In this document: piece by piece, positions 27,207 through 35,721 of the stretch
How positions within the stretch are numbered: the first letter of the stretch is position 1
How the letters are laid out: every line of letters begins with the position of its first letter
Source of the DNA: Blastococcus capsensis
GTDB lineage: Bacteria > Actinomycetota > Actinomycetes > Mycobacteriales > Geodermatophilaceae
Length of the DNA stretch: 64,000 bases
Reading direction: 5' to 3'
Assembly: GCF_030165005.1 (NCBI RefSeq)
Contig: NZ_JASNNW010000018.1
Location: forward strand, 37,642-101,641
The notes under the pieces: model-generated
Databases searched by the model: none
Told to the model about the DNA's origin: nothing
Seen by the model: only the letters and a program-made list of their open reading frames with translations
Position numbers and translations under genes: made by a program

Positions 27207-27365
27207 TCAGACCCGGTCGTTCCGCTTCAGCCAGCCGAACGCGGCCGTGGCCAGGAACAGCAGCACGCCGACCATCAGCAGCCAGAACAGGCCCTCGACC
27301 ACCGCGCCGATGATGGCGAGCGCCAGCCAGACGACCAGCAGCAGTCCGAGCAGGCGCAGCAGCAC
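27207..27365 (-). CDS. Small membrane protein
   Basis: 52 residues from a GTG with GGAG 8 nt upstream. Two closely spaced hydrophobic helices (LLGLLLVVWLALAIIGAVV and LFWLLMVGVLLFLATAAFGWL) end in a basic LKRND tail. Such short two-TM proteins are common and unassigned in actinobacteria. It is divergent from the aldo/keto reductase. Confidence 0.65.
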   Translation of the reverse strand: MLLRLLGLLLVVWLALAIIGAVVEGLFWLLMVGVLLFLATAAFGWLKRNDRV

Positions 27366-27453
27366 AGAGCACTCCGGGAGGGGGTCGGCGAGGCGGGCGT
27401 CGGCCAGCCTAGGTGACCGGGCGGGCGGGCCGGACGTCGGAAAGGATGGGGCC

Positions 27454-28488
27454 ATGCCCTTCTCCGCAGCCGACGACCGCTACGACTCCATGGCCTACCG
27501 GCGCACCGGCCGCAGCGGGCTGGACCTGCCGGTGATCAGCCTGGGGCTGTGGCACAACTTCGGGGACGACGTGCCGTTCGACCGGCAGCGCGACATCCTG
27601 CGCCGGGCCTTCGACCTGGGCATCACCCACTTCGACCTGGCCAACAACTACGGACCGCCCTACGGCGCCGCGGAGACCAACTTCGGCCGGCACCTCGACG
27701 ACGACTTCCGGCCCTACCGGGACGAGCTGGTCCTCAGCACCAAGGCCGGCTACGACATGTGGCCCGGCCCGTACGGCCAGGGCGGCGGGTCGCGGAAGTA
27801 CCTGACCGCCAGCCTGGACCAGTCGCTGCGCCGCATGCGCCTGGACCACGTCGACATCTTCTACTCGCACCGGCCCGACCCGACCACGCCGCTCGAGGAG
27901 ACGATGGGCGCCTTGGACACCGCCGTCCGCTCCGGGAAGGCGCTGTACGCGGGCATCTCCTCGTACTCGCCCGAGGACACCGCCGAGGCCGCGGCGATCC
28001 TGGCCGATCTGGGGACGCCGCTGCTGATCCACCAGCCCTCGTACTCGATGCTCAACCGCTGGATCGAGCGCGACGGGCTGCTGGACACCCTCGCCGACGT
28101 CGGCGCCGGCTGCATCGCGTTCTCCCCGCTGGCGCAGGGGATGCTCACGGACAAGTACCTGGGCGGCGTGCCCGCGGGGTCGCGGGCCAGCCAGGGGAAG
28201 TCGCTGTCGCCGGACTTCCTCACCGACGAGGCGCTCGGTCACGTCCGCGCGCTGGACGAGGTGGCGCAGCGGCGCGGGCAGAGCCTGGCGCAGATGGCGC
28301 TGGCCTGGGCATTGCGCGACGAGCGGGTGACGACGGTGCTCGTCGGCGCCAGCAGCGTGGGGCAGCTGGAGCAGAACGTCGGGGCGCTGGCGAACCTCGG
28401 CTTCTCCGACGACGAGCTGGCCGCGATCGACCAGCACGCCGTAGACAGCGGTATCGATCTGTGGGAGGGCCCGCGCACCGCCGGCTGA
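27454..28488 (+). CDS. Aldo/keto reductase (YghZ / L-glyceraldehyde-3-phosphate reductase type)
   Basis: 344 residues. NADPH-dependent carbonyl reductase of the AKR14/Kv-beta-like group. Catalytic tetrad positions are visible: Asp in THFDLANNYGPPYG with the Tyr following, Lys in LSTKAGYDMWPG and His in FYSHRPDP. The N-terminus MAYRRTGRSGLDLPVISLGLWHNFGDD is characteristic of the YghZ subgroup. ATG at 27454 with AAAGGA upstream. Natural substrate uncertain; methylglyoxal and short aldehydes are known for relatives. Confidence 0.9.
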   Translation: MPFSAADDRYDSMAYRRTGRSGLDLPVISLGLWHNFGDDVPFDRQRDILRRAFDLGITHFDLANNYGPPYGAAETNFGRHLDDDFRPYRDELVLSTKAGYDMWPGPYGQGGGSRKYLTASLDQSLRRMRLDHVDIFYSHRPDPTTPLEETMGALDTAVRSGKALYAGISSYSPEDTAEAAAILADLGTPLLIHQPSYSMLNRWIERDGLLDTLADVGAGCIAFSPLAQGMLTDKYLGGVPAGSRASQGKSLSPDFLTDEALGHVRALDEVAQRRGQSLAQMALAWALRDERVTTVLVGASSVGQLEQNVGALANLGFSDDELAAIDQHAVDSGIDLWEGPRTAG

Positions 28489-28542
28489 CCGCCTGTGGAT
28501 GACGGCAGCGGATCCGGCTCGCTTCTGCCTAGCATCCGCCGG

Positions 28543-28833
28543 GTGAGCCACCGTCTGGAAGTCGAGACATCCGTGCTGCACGACGCGGGCCGGTCCCTGC
28601 TGGTCGTCCACCGGGAGTTCGTGGAGGCACGGGACGTCGCCGACGTCGGTGGCGACGTGATCGCGCACGACCGGCTGCGGGACCGGCTGCACGAGTTCGC
28701 GACCAGCTGGGACAGCAGGCGGATCGAGATGGCCACCATGATCGAGGGGCTCGGGCAGGCCGCGAAGGACGCCGCGACCACCTACGAGCGGATCGAGTCC
28801 GAGCTGGTGGCGGCGATGGCGGGGGAGAAGTGA
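28543..28833 (+). CDS. WXG100-like type VII secretion target
   Basis: 96 residues, all helical, VSHRLEVETSVLHDAG..., with the helix-turn-helix hairpin of ESAT-6-like proteins. The turn contains ATSWDSRR, a W-x-x variant of WXG. The C-terminus has TYERIESELVAAM. GTG start; the stop overlaps the next start by 4 bp (GTGA). First of four coupled genes. No ESX ATPase or membrane core is present in the window, so secretion would use a system encoded elsewhere. Confidence 0.65.
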   Translation: MSHRLEVETSVLHDAGRSLLVVHREFVEARDVADVGGDVIAHDRLRDRLHEFATSWDSRRIEMATMIEGLGQAAKDAATTYERIESELVAAMAGEK

Positions 28834-30089
28834 GCCGCCCGCGGGACTGGACGCCGCTGCGCCCGTCGGACCCGGTCGGCGGCGATCCCGCGGCGATCGC
28901 GCGCCTGGCCCAGCGGTACGCGGCCACCGCTGCCGCGATCAGCACGGCGGCCAGCGCGCTGCGCGAGATCCACGACAGCGCCACCGTCTGGGAGTCGGAG
29001 GCGGGCTCGGCCTTCCGCGACCGCACCACCGAGGTCGGCGACACGATCGTCCAGGCCAGGGAGCGCTACGACCGGACGGCGACGGCCCTGGCCGGCTACG
29101 CCACGACGCTGGACGGCATCCAGGCGGAGGCCGACCTCGTGCTGGCGAGGGCGAAGCGGGCCGAGGAGGCCCGCGATGCCGCGTGGCGGGCGCGGGAGCG
29201 CAACGCCGCGCTGAGCGAGCCCGATCCCGCGGCCGACGGCCGGGCGCACGACGACGCCGCGGCGGCCACGGCCGACATCCACGCGGCCGGCGAGGCCCTC
29301 CGGGAGCTGGAGGACGACTGGCGGTCGGCCGGGAACGCCGCGGCCGATGCCATCGAGCAGATCACCAGCGGGGACGGGCTGCAGGACGACGTCTGGGACG
29401 ACCTCCTCGACGCCGTGGGCGTCATCACCGAGTGGGCGGGCGGTCTGTCGGCCGCGCTGGGCGTGCTCTCGGCCTTCATGAGCCTCATCCCCGTACTGCA
29501 GCCGTCCGCCGCTTTCCTGGCGGCCGCCGCCCTGGTCCTGGGCCTGGTGTCCCTCGCCGGCAACTCGGTGCTGCTCGTCCACGGCCGGGCCTCGCCCCGC
29601 GACGTCCTGCTGGGCGTCGTGAGCGTGGTGACCTTCGGCGCCGGGCGTGCCTTCGTGCTCGCCGGGCACGCCGTGCGACAGGGCGCCCGAGGCCTCGCCA
29701 GGCCGGCGTTCATCCGGTCGATGCGCGCCCGGGGCGCGAGCCCGCGGCAGGCGGAGAGGATGGCCCGCGAGCACCGCGTCACCGGAGGAGGCCGGCCGGC
29801 GAAGGCGACCGTCGACCGCGCTGCCAGCGGCTCGGGCTTCTGGCCCACCCGGTCGGAGTGGGCCTCGGCGTACCGCCCGTCGTCGATCCACACGCCCCCC
29901 GCGACCGGCCGGCCGCCGGAGTTCCCGGCCGGCACCGACCGCATCCCCGAGATCGCGGCGGCTCTGCGGCGGGCGCGGTACGCGGACACCGGCGCCGGTG
30001 TGTCCGACGCCGCCGGGCTGGTCGCGAGCGGCCTGCAGCTGCCCATCCCGGAGGGGCCGCCGCGTCCGCCGGTCTCCCGCGACCGGTGA
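28830..30089 (+). CDS. Putative type VII-secreted protein with membrane-inserting core
   Basis: 419 residues. Residues ~1-110 (DWTPLRPSDPVGGDPAAIARLAQRY..., TVWESEAGSAFRDR) form a WXG100-like helical hairpin of the kind that opens T7SS substrates. Helices continue to ~200 and are followed by two or three hydrophobic segments (~205-290). The C-terminal ~130 residues are basic then Pro-rich with GSGFWPTRSEWASAYRPSS; I recognise no toxin domain there. Coupled to the upstream WXG100-like gene and followed by two genes that could be its partners. Confidence 0.7.
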   Translation: MSRPRDWTPLRPSDPVGGDPAAIARLAQRYAATAAAISTAASALREIHDSATVWESEAGSAFRDRTTEVGDTIVQARERYDRTATALAGYATTLDGIQAEADLVLARAKRAEEARDAAWRARERNAALSEPDPAADGRAHDDAAAATADIHAAGEALRELEDDWRSAGNAAADAIEQITSGDGLQDDVWDDLLDAVGVITEWAGGLSAALGVLSAFMSLIPVLQPSAAFLAAAALVLGLVSLAGNSVLLVHGRASPRDVLLGVVSVVTFGAGRAFVLAGHAVRQGARGLARPAFIRSMRARGASPRQAERMAREHRVTGGGRPAKATVDRAASGSGFWPTRSEWASAYRPSSIHTPPATGRPPEFPAGTDRIPEIAAALRRARYADTGAGVSDAAGLVASGLQLPIPEGPPRPPVSRDR

Positions 30090-30150
30090 ACGGCTCCGAT
30101 CCGCGGCTCGTGCTCCCGGCCGGCAGGCGGGCCCTGCGGCGGGCTGCGCT

Positions 30151-30756
30151 GTGACGGCGCACGTGTCGCCGGCGGCCGCGGGGGCTGCCCCGAGGGACTT
30201 CACGTTCCTCGTGCCGAACGACTGGGCGCGGGTGCGGGTGGACGACCGGGCCCACCGCGAGGACGACGTCCGGCAGATCGCCCGGGTGGTGACCAGGGGC
30301 CGGCCCGACCGGAACTCCCTCTACCCGCAGGTGGTCCGTCTCCTGCACGACACCGTGGAGTCCCACACGCGGGAGTACGCGGTCGAGATCTACCTGTCCC
30401 TGCTGCAGAGCGGGGGACTGCCGATCGCCTGTTCGATGGTGGTCGACGTGGTTTCCCCGCAGGTGGCCGGGGCGGACCCCGACAGCGGGCCGGCCGCGTT
30501 CCTCGCGACGGCCGGCGCGGGCGACGCCGAGATGGTGGAACTGATGTCCGGTTTCGTGCCGCGGGTGCGGCGCCGGCGCACCGCGACCGTTCCCGGTACG
30601 GCCGAGGCCGTGGAGAGCGAAGTGGTGCAGTACCGCTATCCGATCGCCGGTGGAGGGTTCGTGCTGCTGACGTTCGCCACGCCCCAGCTGCAGCTGCTGG
30701 AACCGCTCACGGCCCTCTTCGACGCGGTGGCCGGCTCCTTCCGGTGGCTCCCGTGA
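30151..30756 (+). CDS. T7SS-cassette partner, possible LpqN/Mog1-fold protein
   Basis: 201 residues from a GTG, cytoplasmic, no signal peptide. Opens with FTFLVPNDWARVRVDDRAHREDDVRQIARVV and has alternating strands and helices (VEIYLSLLQSGGLPIACSMVVDVV, VVQYRYPIAGGGFVLLTFATPQL). The 'VP-x-W-x-R' opening and strand order recall the LpqN/DcrB/Mog1 fold, which includes effector chaperones; this is a structural guess, not a recognised domain. Its stop overlaps the next start. Confidence 0.6.
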   Translation: MTAHVSPAAAGAAPRDFTFLVPNDWARVRVDDRAHREDDVRQIARVVTRGRPDRNSLYPQVVRLLHDTVESHTREYAVEIYLSLLQSGGLPIACSMVVDVVSPQVAGADPDSGPAAFLATAGAGDAEMVELMSGFVPRVRRRRTATVPGTAEAVESEVVQYRYPIAGGGFVLLTFATPQLQLLEPLTALFDAVAGSFRWLP

Positions 30757-31346
30757 CCGGGCCGATCCGGAACTGGGCCTACGACGTCGAGCCACCGGAC
30801 GACGGCTGGATCTGGGCGCCCGGCCCGGAGGACGACATCGCGGCCTGGGCGCAGGCGACGTGCGCGGGCCTGTTCGTCACCGGACCGGCGGAGGTCGAAC
30901 TCGCCGACCAGCTGCGCTCCGTCGCGCGCCGGCTGCGGGAGCGGGACCTCGACACCGGCGCGCTGTGGATCCCCGACCCGGTGTACGGGGTGCTCGCCAC
31001 CCTGGTCACCGACCGCATCAGGGCTTCGGGGACGCCGGAGGAACTGGCCGCGGAGTACCGGACTGCGGCCGATCCGGGGCTGGCGCCGCCCCAGGTGGCG
31101 GTCGTCGAGCTGCCGGCCGGGCCCGCGGTGCGGGTCCGTCGCCTGGAGACCGTAGCCAACGGCCTGGGTGCGGAGCAGCTGATCGAGACGGTGACGCACC
31201 TGGTGCTGCCGCCGGGGATCGTGGACGCCGACGACGTCCCGACCGCCATCGAGCTCGTCGTGACGTGGACGCTCCTGCAGGAAGGCGACGAGTTCGCGGA
31301 GATGGCCGACGAGGCGGCCGGTCTCCTCCGCATCACGGCCGGCTGA
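30753..31346 (+). CDS. T7SS-cassette partner, second hypothetical protein
   Basis: 197 residues from a GTG in the GTGA overlap with the preceding gene (an ATG at 30744 would add three residues). Soluble and acidic. Contains APPQVAVVELPAGPAVRVRRLETVANG, then VTHLVLPPGIVDADDVPTAIELVVTWTLLQEGDEFAEMADEAAGLL. Overall strand/helix order is similar to the preceding protein, suggesting the same fold. No family recognised; last gene of the WXG100-led unit. Confidence 0.6.
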   Translation: MTGPIRNWAYDVEPPDDGWIWAPGPEDDIAAWAQATCAGLFVTGPAEVELADQLRSVARRLRERDLDTGALWIPDPVYGVLATLVTDRIRASGTPEELAAEYRTAADPGLAPPQVAVVELPAGPAVRVRRLETVANGLGAEQLIETVTHLVLPPGIVDADDVPTAIELVVTWTLLQEGDEFAEMADEAAGLLRITAG

Positions 31347-31455
31347 TCACGGCCGCGGCCCGAGCTGCCGGTGCTGGGCCGATCCGCCCGCGCGCCCCCG
31401 CGTCCCACCCCGACGGGGGATGTGCCGCGGGACCGGGCGTGTCGATGCCTGCGGC

Positions 31456-33573
31456 GTGAGCACTTCCGCGACCGCCCGCCAGGGCAGCGCCCTGCCCGCG
31501 CCCGCCGGTGGCTACGCCGCAGCGGGCCTCGGGCGGCCGGCCGGGGCGCGGGACGCCGTCCCGGTGCCGGAGAGCGCCCTGCGGCTGGCCGTCGTCCGGA
31601 CCGCGGCCGTGGCCGCCGTCCTGGCCACCGGCGGCTACCTGACCTGGCGCCTGCTCACCACCCTGCCGGACGGCCCGGCGCTGTGGATCGGCGTGCCCTT
31701 CCTGGCGCTGGAGCTCTACGGCGGCATCGGGCTCGTGCTGTTCGTGATGACGACGTGGAACGTCGCACCGGCCACCGTCCCGCTTCCGCGACCGGGCCCG
31801 GCGCCGTCGGTCACCGTGCTCGTCGCCACCTACGACGAGCACCTGGACGTGCTGTTGCCCACGGTCGCCGCGTGCCTGGCCATGGAGGGCGACCACGAGA
31901 CCTGGGTGCTGGACGACGGTGACCGGCTCGAGGTGGAGGAGATGGTCACCGCACTGGGCGCCCGCTACGTCAGCCGCCCGGAGCACGACCACGCCAAGGC
32001 CGGCAACCTCAACCACGCGCTGGCGCTGGTGCGGACCGAGCTCGTCGCGGTGTTCGACGCCGACCACGTGCCCGATCCCGAGTTCCTCACCCGGACGGTG
32101 CCCTACTTCGCCGACGAGCGGCTGGCGCTGGTGCAGACGCCGCAGGACTTCTACAACACGACCTCCTTCGAGCACCTGCACCCGGGCGGCGACCTGCACG
32201 AGGAGTCGCTGTTCTACCGGGTCATCCAGCCGGGCAAGCACCACGCGGGCGCGGCCTTCTGGTGCGGCACCAACGCCGTCCTGCGGGCCGGTGCGCTCCG
32301 TGCCATCGGCGGCGTGGCGACGGAGTCGCTCACCGAGGACTTCCACACCACCATGAAGCTGCACCGCGCCGGCTGGCGCAGCGCCTACCACAACGAGGTG
32401 CTCGCGCGGGGGCTGGCGGCCGGCAGCCCGGACGCCTTCTACGCCCAGCGCCGCCGGTGGGGCCGGGGCGCGATGCAGGCTCTGCGGCACGACAACCCGT
32501 TCACCGCCACGGGGCTGACCCTGCGCCAGAGGCTGGGCTACCTCTACTCGCTGTCGGCGTGGTTCGACTCGTGGCGGACGCTCGGCCTGGCGCTGGTGCC
32601 GGTGGCGGTGCTGGTGACCGGCTTGTTCCCGGTGGCGGCATCGCCCGCGCGGTTCGCCCTCATGGCCGGCGTCCCGTTCGTGCTGCAGCAGGTCGCGCTC
32701 ACCCTGCTGGCCCGCGGGTTCGCCCCGGCGCGCTTCTCGCTGCTGTTCGAGGTGGTGCGGTTGCCCTCCAACCTGGCCGCCACCCTCTCTCTCGTCCGGC
32801 GCGGCACCGGCCGGTTCGCGGTCACCGCCAAGGGCCGCACCGGCGACGCGCGCACCCGGGCCAGGGTGCCGTCCGTCCTTGTCGCGCTGGCCGCCGTGCT
32901 CGGCGGCAGCCTGGTCTACACGGCGGCGAGCATCGCCGGCTGGACCCCGACCCGGCACGGGCTGAACGGCACCACGCTGATCCCGATCGTCTGGGTCGCG
33001 ATGACGCTCTGGTTCGTGGCGACCGGGATCCGGCGGATCCGCGACCCCCGGTTTTCCGCCGAGCGACGGGACGGGCACCGGTTCCCCGCCACCATGCAGG
33101 CGATCGTCGACGGCGCCCCCGCCCGGCTGGTCGACGTCTCCCTCGGTGGGGCGCAGGCGCGGGTCCGGGGAGTCGGCGCCACCGTCGGGGCGGAGGTCGA
33201 GCTCGCCATCCGCGTGCCCGACCGGGCGGCGCACGTGGTCTTCCGGGCCACGGTCCGCTCCCGGCGCGGCGACATCCACCGCCTGCAGTTCACCGGGCGG
33301 CAGTGGGCCGAGCTGGCCGCCCTGTCGGCGACGGCGTTCGGCGCCGGTGCCGCTCGCTGGGCGGCCACCGAGGTCACCCCGTTCACCCTGCCGGCGGCAC
33401 CGGCACCCGCTACCCGCGTCCGGGCAGCGAACCTACACCCGGAGGCGGTCGCGGCCGCCGTGCACAGCCCGGTCGTCTCCCCGGCCCGACGTCCTGCCGC
33501 GAGCGACGACACGCAGCCGATCCCGCGGATGACCCCCGAGCTGGAACGCGCGCTGGCCGACGCCCAGGTCTGA
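31456..33573 (+). CDS. Processive family-2 glycosyltransferase with C-terminal PilZ domain
   Basis: 705 residues, similar in layout to bacterial cellulose synthase catalytic subunits. Two N-terminal TM helices (~40-100) precede a GT2 domain with VLVATYDEHLDVL, DDGD, the metal-binding DADH, TED and the acceptor-site QRRRW. Four or so TM helices follow. Near residues 535-620 a PilZ module shows an R-x3-R stretch (ERRDGHR) and DVSLGG, the c-di-GMP-binding signature. Made polymer unknown; no BcsB, BcsZ or other export partner is adjacent. GTG start at 31456. Confidence 0.87.
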   Translation: MSTSATARQGSALPAPAGGYAAAGLGRPAGARDAVPVPESALRLAVVRTAAVAAVLATGGYLTWRLLTTLPDGPALWIGVPFLALELYGGIGLVLFVMTTWNVAPATVPLPRPGPAPSVTVLVATYDEHLDVLLPTVAACLAMEGDHETWVLDDGDRLEVEEMVTALGARYVSRPEHDHAKAGNLNHALALVRTELVAVFDADHVPDPEFLTRTVPYFADERLALVQTPQDFYNTTSFEHLHPGGDLHEESLFYRVIQPGKHHAGAAFWCGTNAVLRAGALRAIGGVATESLTEDFHTTMKLHRAGWRSAYHNEVLARGLAAGSPDAFYAQRRRWGRGAMQALRHDNPFTATGLTLRQRLGYLYSLSAWFDSWRTLGLALVPVAVLVTGLFPVAASPARFALMAGVPFVLQQVALTLLARGFAPARFSLLFEVVRLPSNLAATLSLVRRGTGRFAVTAKGRTGDARTRARVPSVLVALAAVLGGSLVYTAASIAGWTPTRHGLNGTTLIPIVWVAMTLWFVATGIRRIRDPRFSAERRDGHRFPATMQAIVDGAPARLVDVSLGGAQARVRGVGATVGAEVELAIRVPDRAAHVVFRATVRSRRGDIHRLQFTGRQWAELAALSATAFGAGAARWAATEVTPFTLPAAPAPATRVRAANLHPEAVAAAVHSPVVSPARRPAASDDTQPIPRMTPELERALADAQV

Positions 33574-33649
33574 CGCCGCTCGCCTCGCCGCGGTCGGCAG
33601 CACGCGGCACGCTGGTAGCGACCATTCCGACGGAGAGGACGGCCGGCAC

Positions 33650-33859
33650 ATGGTGGCGCGCTACAAGTACGAGGTCGAGGAGCTCCGCGAGGGGCTGATC
33701 GGCGGCAAGATGTCCGGCGGCAAGCTGGAGAAGGTGCTCAACCAGCACGCCCGCGAGGGCTGGCAGCTGAAGGCGATCACCTCGGTCGAGGTGAAGGGCC
33801 GGATCGGCCCCGGCGGTGTCGACGGCGTCCTGGTCACCTTCGAGCGCCCGGTGGTGTGA
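33650..33859 (+). CDS. DUF4177 domain protein
   Basis: 69 residues, the whole length of the DUF4177 domain: MVARYKYEVEEL...KLEKVLNQHAREGWQLKAITS...GVLVTFERP. Function unknown; small single-domain cytoplasmic protein. CGGAGAGGA lies upstream of the ATG. Its stop overlaps the next start by 4 bp. Confidence 0.85.
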   Translation: MVARYKYEVEELREGLIGGKMSGGKLEKVLNQHAREGWQLKAITSVEVKGRIGPGGVDGVLVTFERPVV

Positions 33860-34413
33860 CGCTGCGCTCCATGAGCGCCGACCGCTGGCTGGCCGAGCAC
33901 CGGGACGGCGTCGAGCGGGGCGAGGCGCTGGCCCGGTTCCGCGCCCTCCAGCCGGTCACACCCGATCAGATGCTCGGGCGCTGGCGGGGGAGTGGGCTGC
34001 CCACCGGCTCCCCACTGGACGGGCTGCTCGAGGCCTACGGCTGGTACGGCAAGGAGTTCGTCGACGCCGAGACCGTGCACCCGCTGCTGTTCGACACCCG
34101 GTCCGGGCCGCGGCCGGTCGACCCGGCGCTCATCCCGGTGAGCGTGCTGCGGGACCGCCCGGGGCTGGCGCACTCGCGGGCCGCCCGGCTGGCGTTCCGG
34201 ACGGTCCGCCCGCTGCTCACCACCACGAAGCCGAAGGCACGGCTGCGCGCGGTCCAGCACTCCGGCGTCGTCACCGCGGCGATGGTCTACGACGCGCTGC
34301 CGATCATCGACGTCTTCAAGCAGGTCTCCCCGGACGTCCGGCTCGGGCTGATGGACCTGCGCGGCCTGTCCTCGTTCTTTTTTCTCCTGCACCGCGACAG
34401 CCCGGCCGGTTGA
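33856..34413 (+). CDS. GXWXG / DUF4334 domain protein
   Basis: 185 residues. An N-terminal GXWXG motif segment (QMLGRWRGSGLPTGSPLDGLLEAYGWYGKEFVD) is followed by the DUF4334 domain (KARLRAVQHSGVVTAAMVYDALPIIDVFKQV). Function unknown; translationally coupled to the DUF4177 gene by a GTGA overlap. An ATG at 33871 is an alternative start. Confidence 0.85.
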   Translation: MTLRSMSADRWLAEHRDGVERGEALARFRALQPVTPDQMLGRWRGSGLPTGSPLDGLLEAYGWYGKEFVDAETVHPLLFDTRSGPRPVDPALIPVSVLRDRPGLAHSRAARLAFRTVRPLLTTTKPKARLRAVQHSGVVTAAMVYDALPIIDVFKQVSPDVRLGLMDLRGLSSFFFLLHRDSPAG

Positions 34414-34638
34414 TCCGCGCGCGGCGGCGTCTCGACGGTTCTGCGGGCGGCGGCGTGCGCCATACCCTGGGCGTTGAGAAAGTGCCCCCGCGCGATGTGC
34501 GCGTGGTGAGCGGCCTGGACGTGTTCGCCCAGTCCGGAGTGGCTCGCGGACTCGCGGTAGTGACGGACGGCCCGCACGAGTTCGTCGGCAGCCTTCGTGT
34601 ACTGATCCTCAGAGAGGTCCTGGGGTCATGTCGTCCAT
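34414..34638 (-). pseudogene. Frameshifted His-rich small protein gene
   Basis: On the minus strand an ATG at 34638 has GGAAGG 4 nt upstream and starts MDDMTP, then stops after nine codons. One frame over, beginning in the CCCC run at 34622-34625 (plus-strand GGGG), the sequence continues convincingly as QDLSEDQYTKAADELVRAVR and a His/Ala segment ending HHAHIARGHFLNA. Inserting one C would join start and body. The restored frame runs past the expected small-protein end into the opposing DUF4334 gene, so decay may be further advanced. The rest of the gap (34639-34817) holds nothing I can support. Confidence 0.5.
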
Positions 34639-34817
34639 ACCTTCCAGTCGACGCTCCGGTCGGGCGGCAGGCCGACGGTAGTGAACGGCCGCCGAACGGT
34701 GGCACGGACGGACCACAGACCAGGCGACCGCTTCTGTGCGGCCTGCCCGTGCGAGCCCATGCGCGGCCGGCGGCGTCGGCCGAGGCCGGTGGCTGCTTCT
34801 GCCCCGTCGGCAGGCGG

Positions 34818-35564
34818 TCAGCTGCGGCGAAACGCCGTCGCGCCGACCAGGACGACGGCGCCCAGCGCGGCCAATTGCAGCACCGGCGCGGACAGGGGCG
34901 CGACGATGAGGAGCCCCGCGCCGGCCGCCGCACCGACGACGAGCCCCACGAGGATCTCGATGCTGTGCCAGACCTCCCGCACGCCGCGGCCGGTGGCCAG
35001 CCGCATCACCACGGTGGTGAGCGTGCCGGTCAGGTAGGTCGTCGACATGCCGCTGACGCCGAACCGCTGGACGGTGCTGCTCTGGATCCCCAGCGCGGCG
35101 GACATGGCGAAGAGCAGTGCCAGGGTCAGCGCCGTCCCGGGCTCTGCGCCGGTGATCCACCAGCCGACGGCGTAGCCGACGAGGAGGACCAGTTCCACGG
35201 CGAGGGCCACCGTCACCGGCCGCGGCCAGATCCGGTCCCCGGGGCTCGGGCTGCCGGCCAGGCGCGCACCCAGCGCCGCGCCGGCGCAGAAGGCGATGAT
35301 GGCGCCGCCCGACGCGAGGGCCAGCCCCCCGTCCGCCGTGCTCACGGAGGCGCCCAGGATCACCAGGTTGCCTGTCATGACGCTGGTGAAGGCGCCCCCG
35401 AGAGTCATCAGCCCGATCGCATCGGTCGCGCCGCTGACGACGGCGAGGGTGACCACCAGCGTCTGGCGCAGGCGCAGCGCGCGGCGGCGCCCGTCTTCCG
35501 CTGCAGCCGACCCGATGGTGGGTGTGGTCGTCGCGGTGGGGGAGGTCGCTGAAGGCCCGGACAC
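34818..35564 (-). CDS. DUF1275 (YoaK-family) membrane protein
   Basis: 248 residues with about six transmembrane helices. Family signatures include GATDAIGLMTLGGAFTSVMTGNLVILG at the first helices and SGMSTTYLTGTLTTVVMRLATG in the middle. Function unknown; members are small inner-membrane proteins. The GTG at 35564 (VSGPSATS...) removes an upstream stretch that overlaps the divergent promoter region. It is divergent from the HDO operon. Confidence 0.85.
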   Translation of the reverse strand: MSGPSATSPTATTTPTIGSAAAEDGRRRALRLRQTLVVTLAVVSGATDAIGLMTLGGAFTSVMTGNLVILGASVSTADGGLALASGGAIIAFCAGAALGARLAGSPSPGDRIWPRPVTVALAVELVLLVGYAVGWWITGAEPGTALTLALLFAMSAALGIQSSTVQRFGVSGMSTTYLTGTLTTVVMRLATGRGVREVWHSIEILVGLVVGAAAGAGLLIVAPLSAPVLQLAALGAVVLVGATAFRRS

Positions 35565-35607
35565 CCATGCATGGTCCCTGTCGGCCGTTCCCGGAAGCCC
35601 TGGTCCA

Positions 35608-35615
35608 TGTGCACA
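35608..35615. promoter_or_regulatory. TGTGCACA palindrome in the HDO-operon promoter region
   Basis: This 8-bp palindrome lies 106 bp before the HDO gene start in the 157-bp divergent gap. TGTGCAC cores also occur upstream of pucR (42915-42921), the first permease (47849-47855) and the second permease (49428-49434). Operator function for the PucR protein is inferred from this co-occurrence. Confidence 0.4.
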
Positions 35616-35721
35616 CCGAATTGGCGGAGGCCTGTGCAGGATGACCCTCGGTCCGGGGGAGTGACGCACCTAACTTGGACGACACAAGCCCGAGCCCACG
35701 CTCCACCAGGGAAGGCATTCC

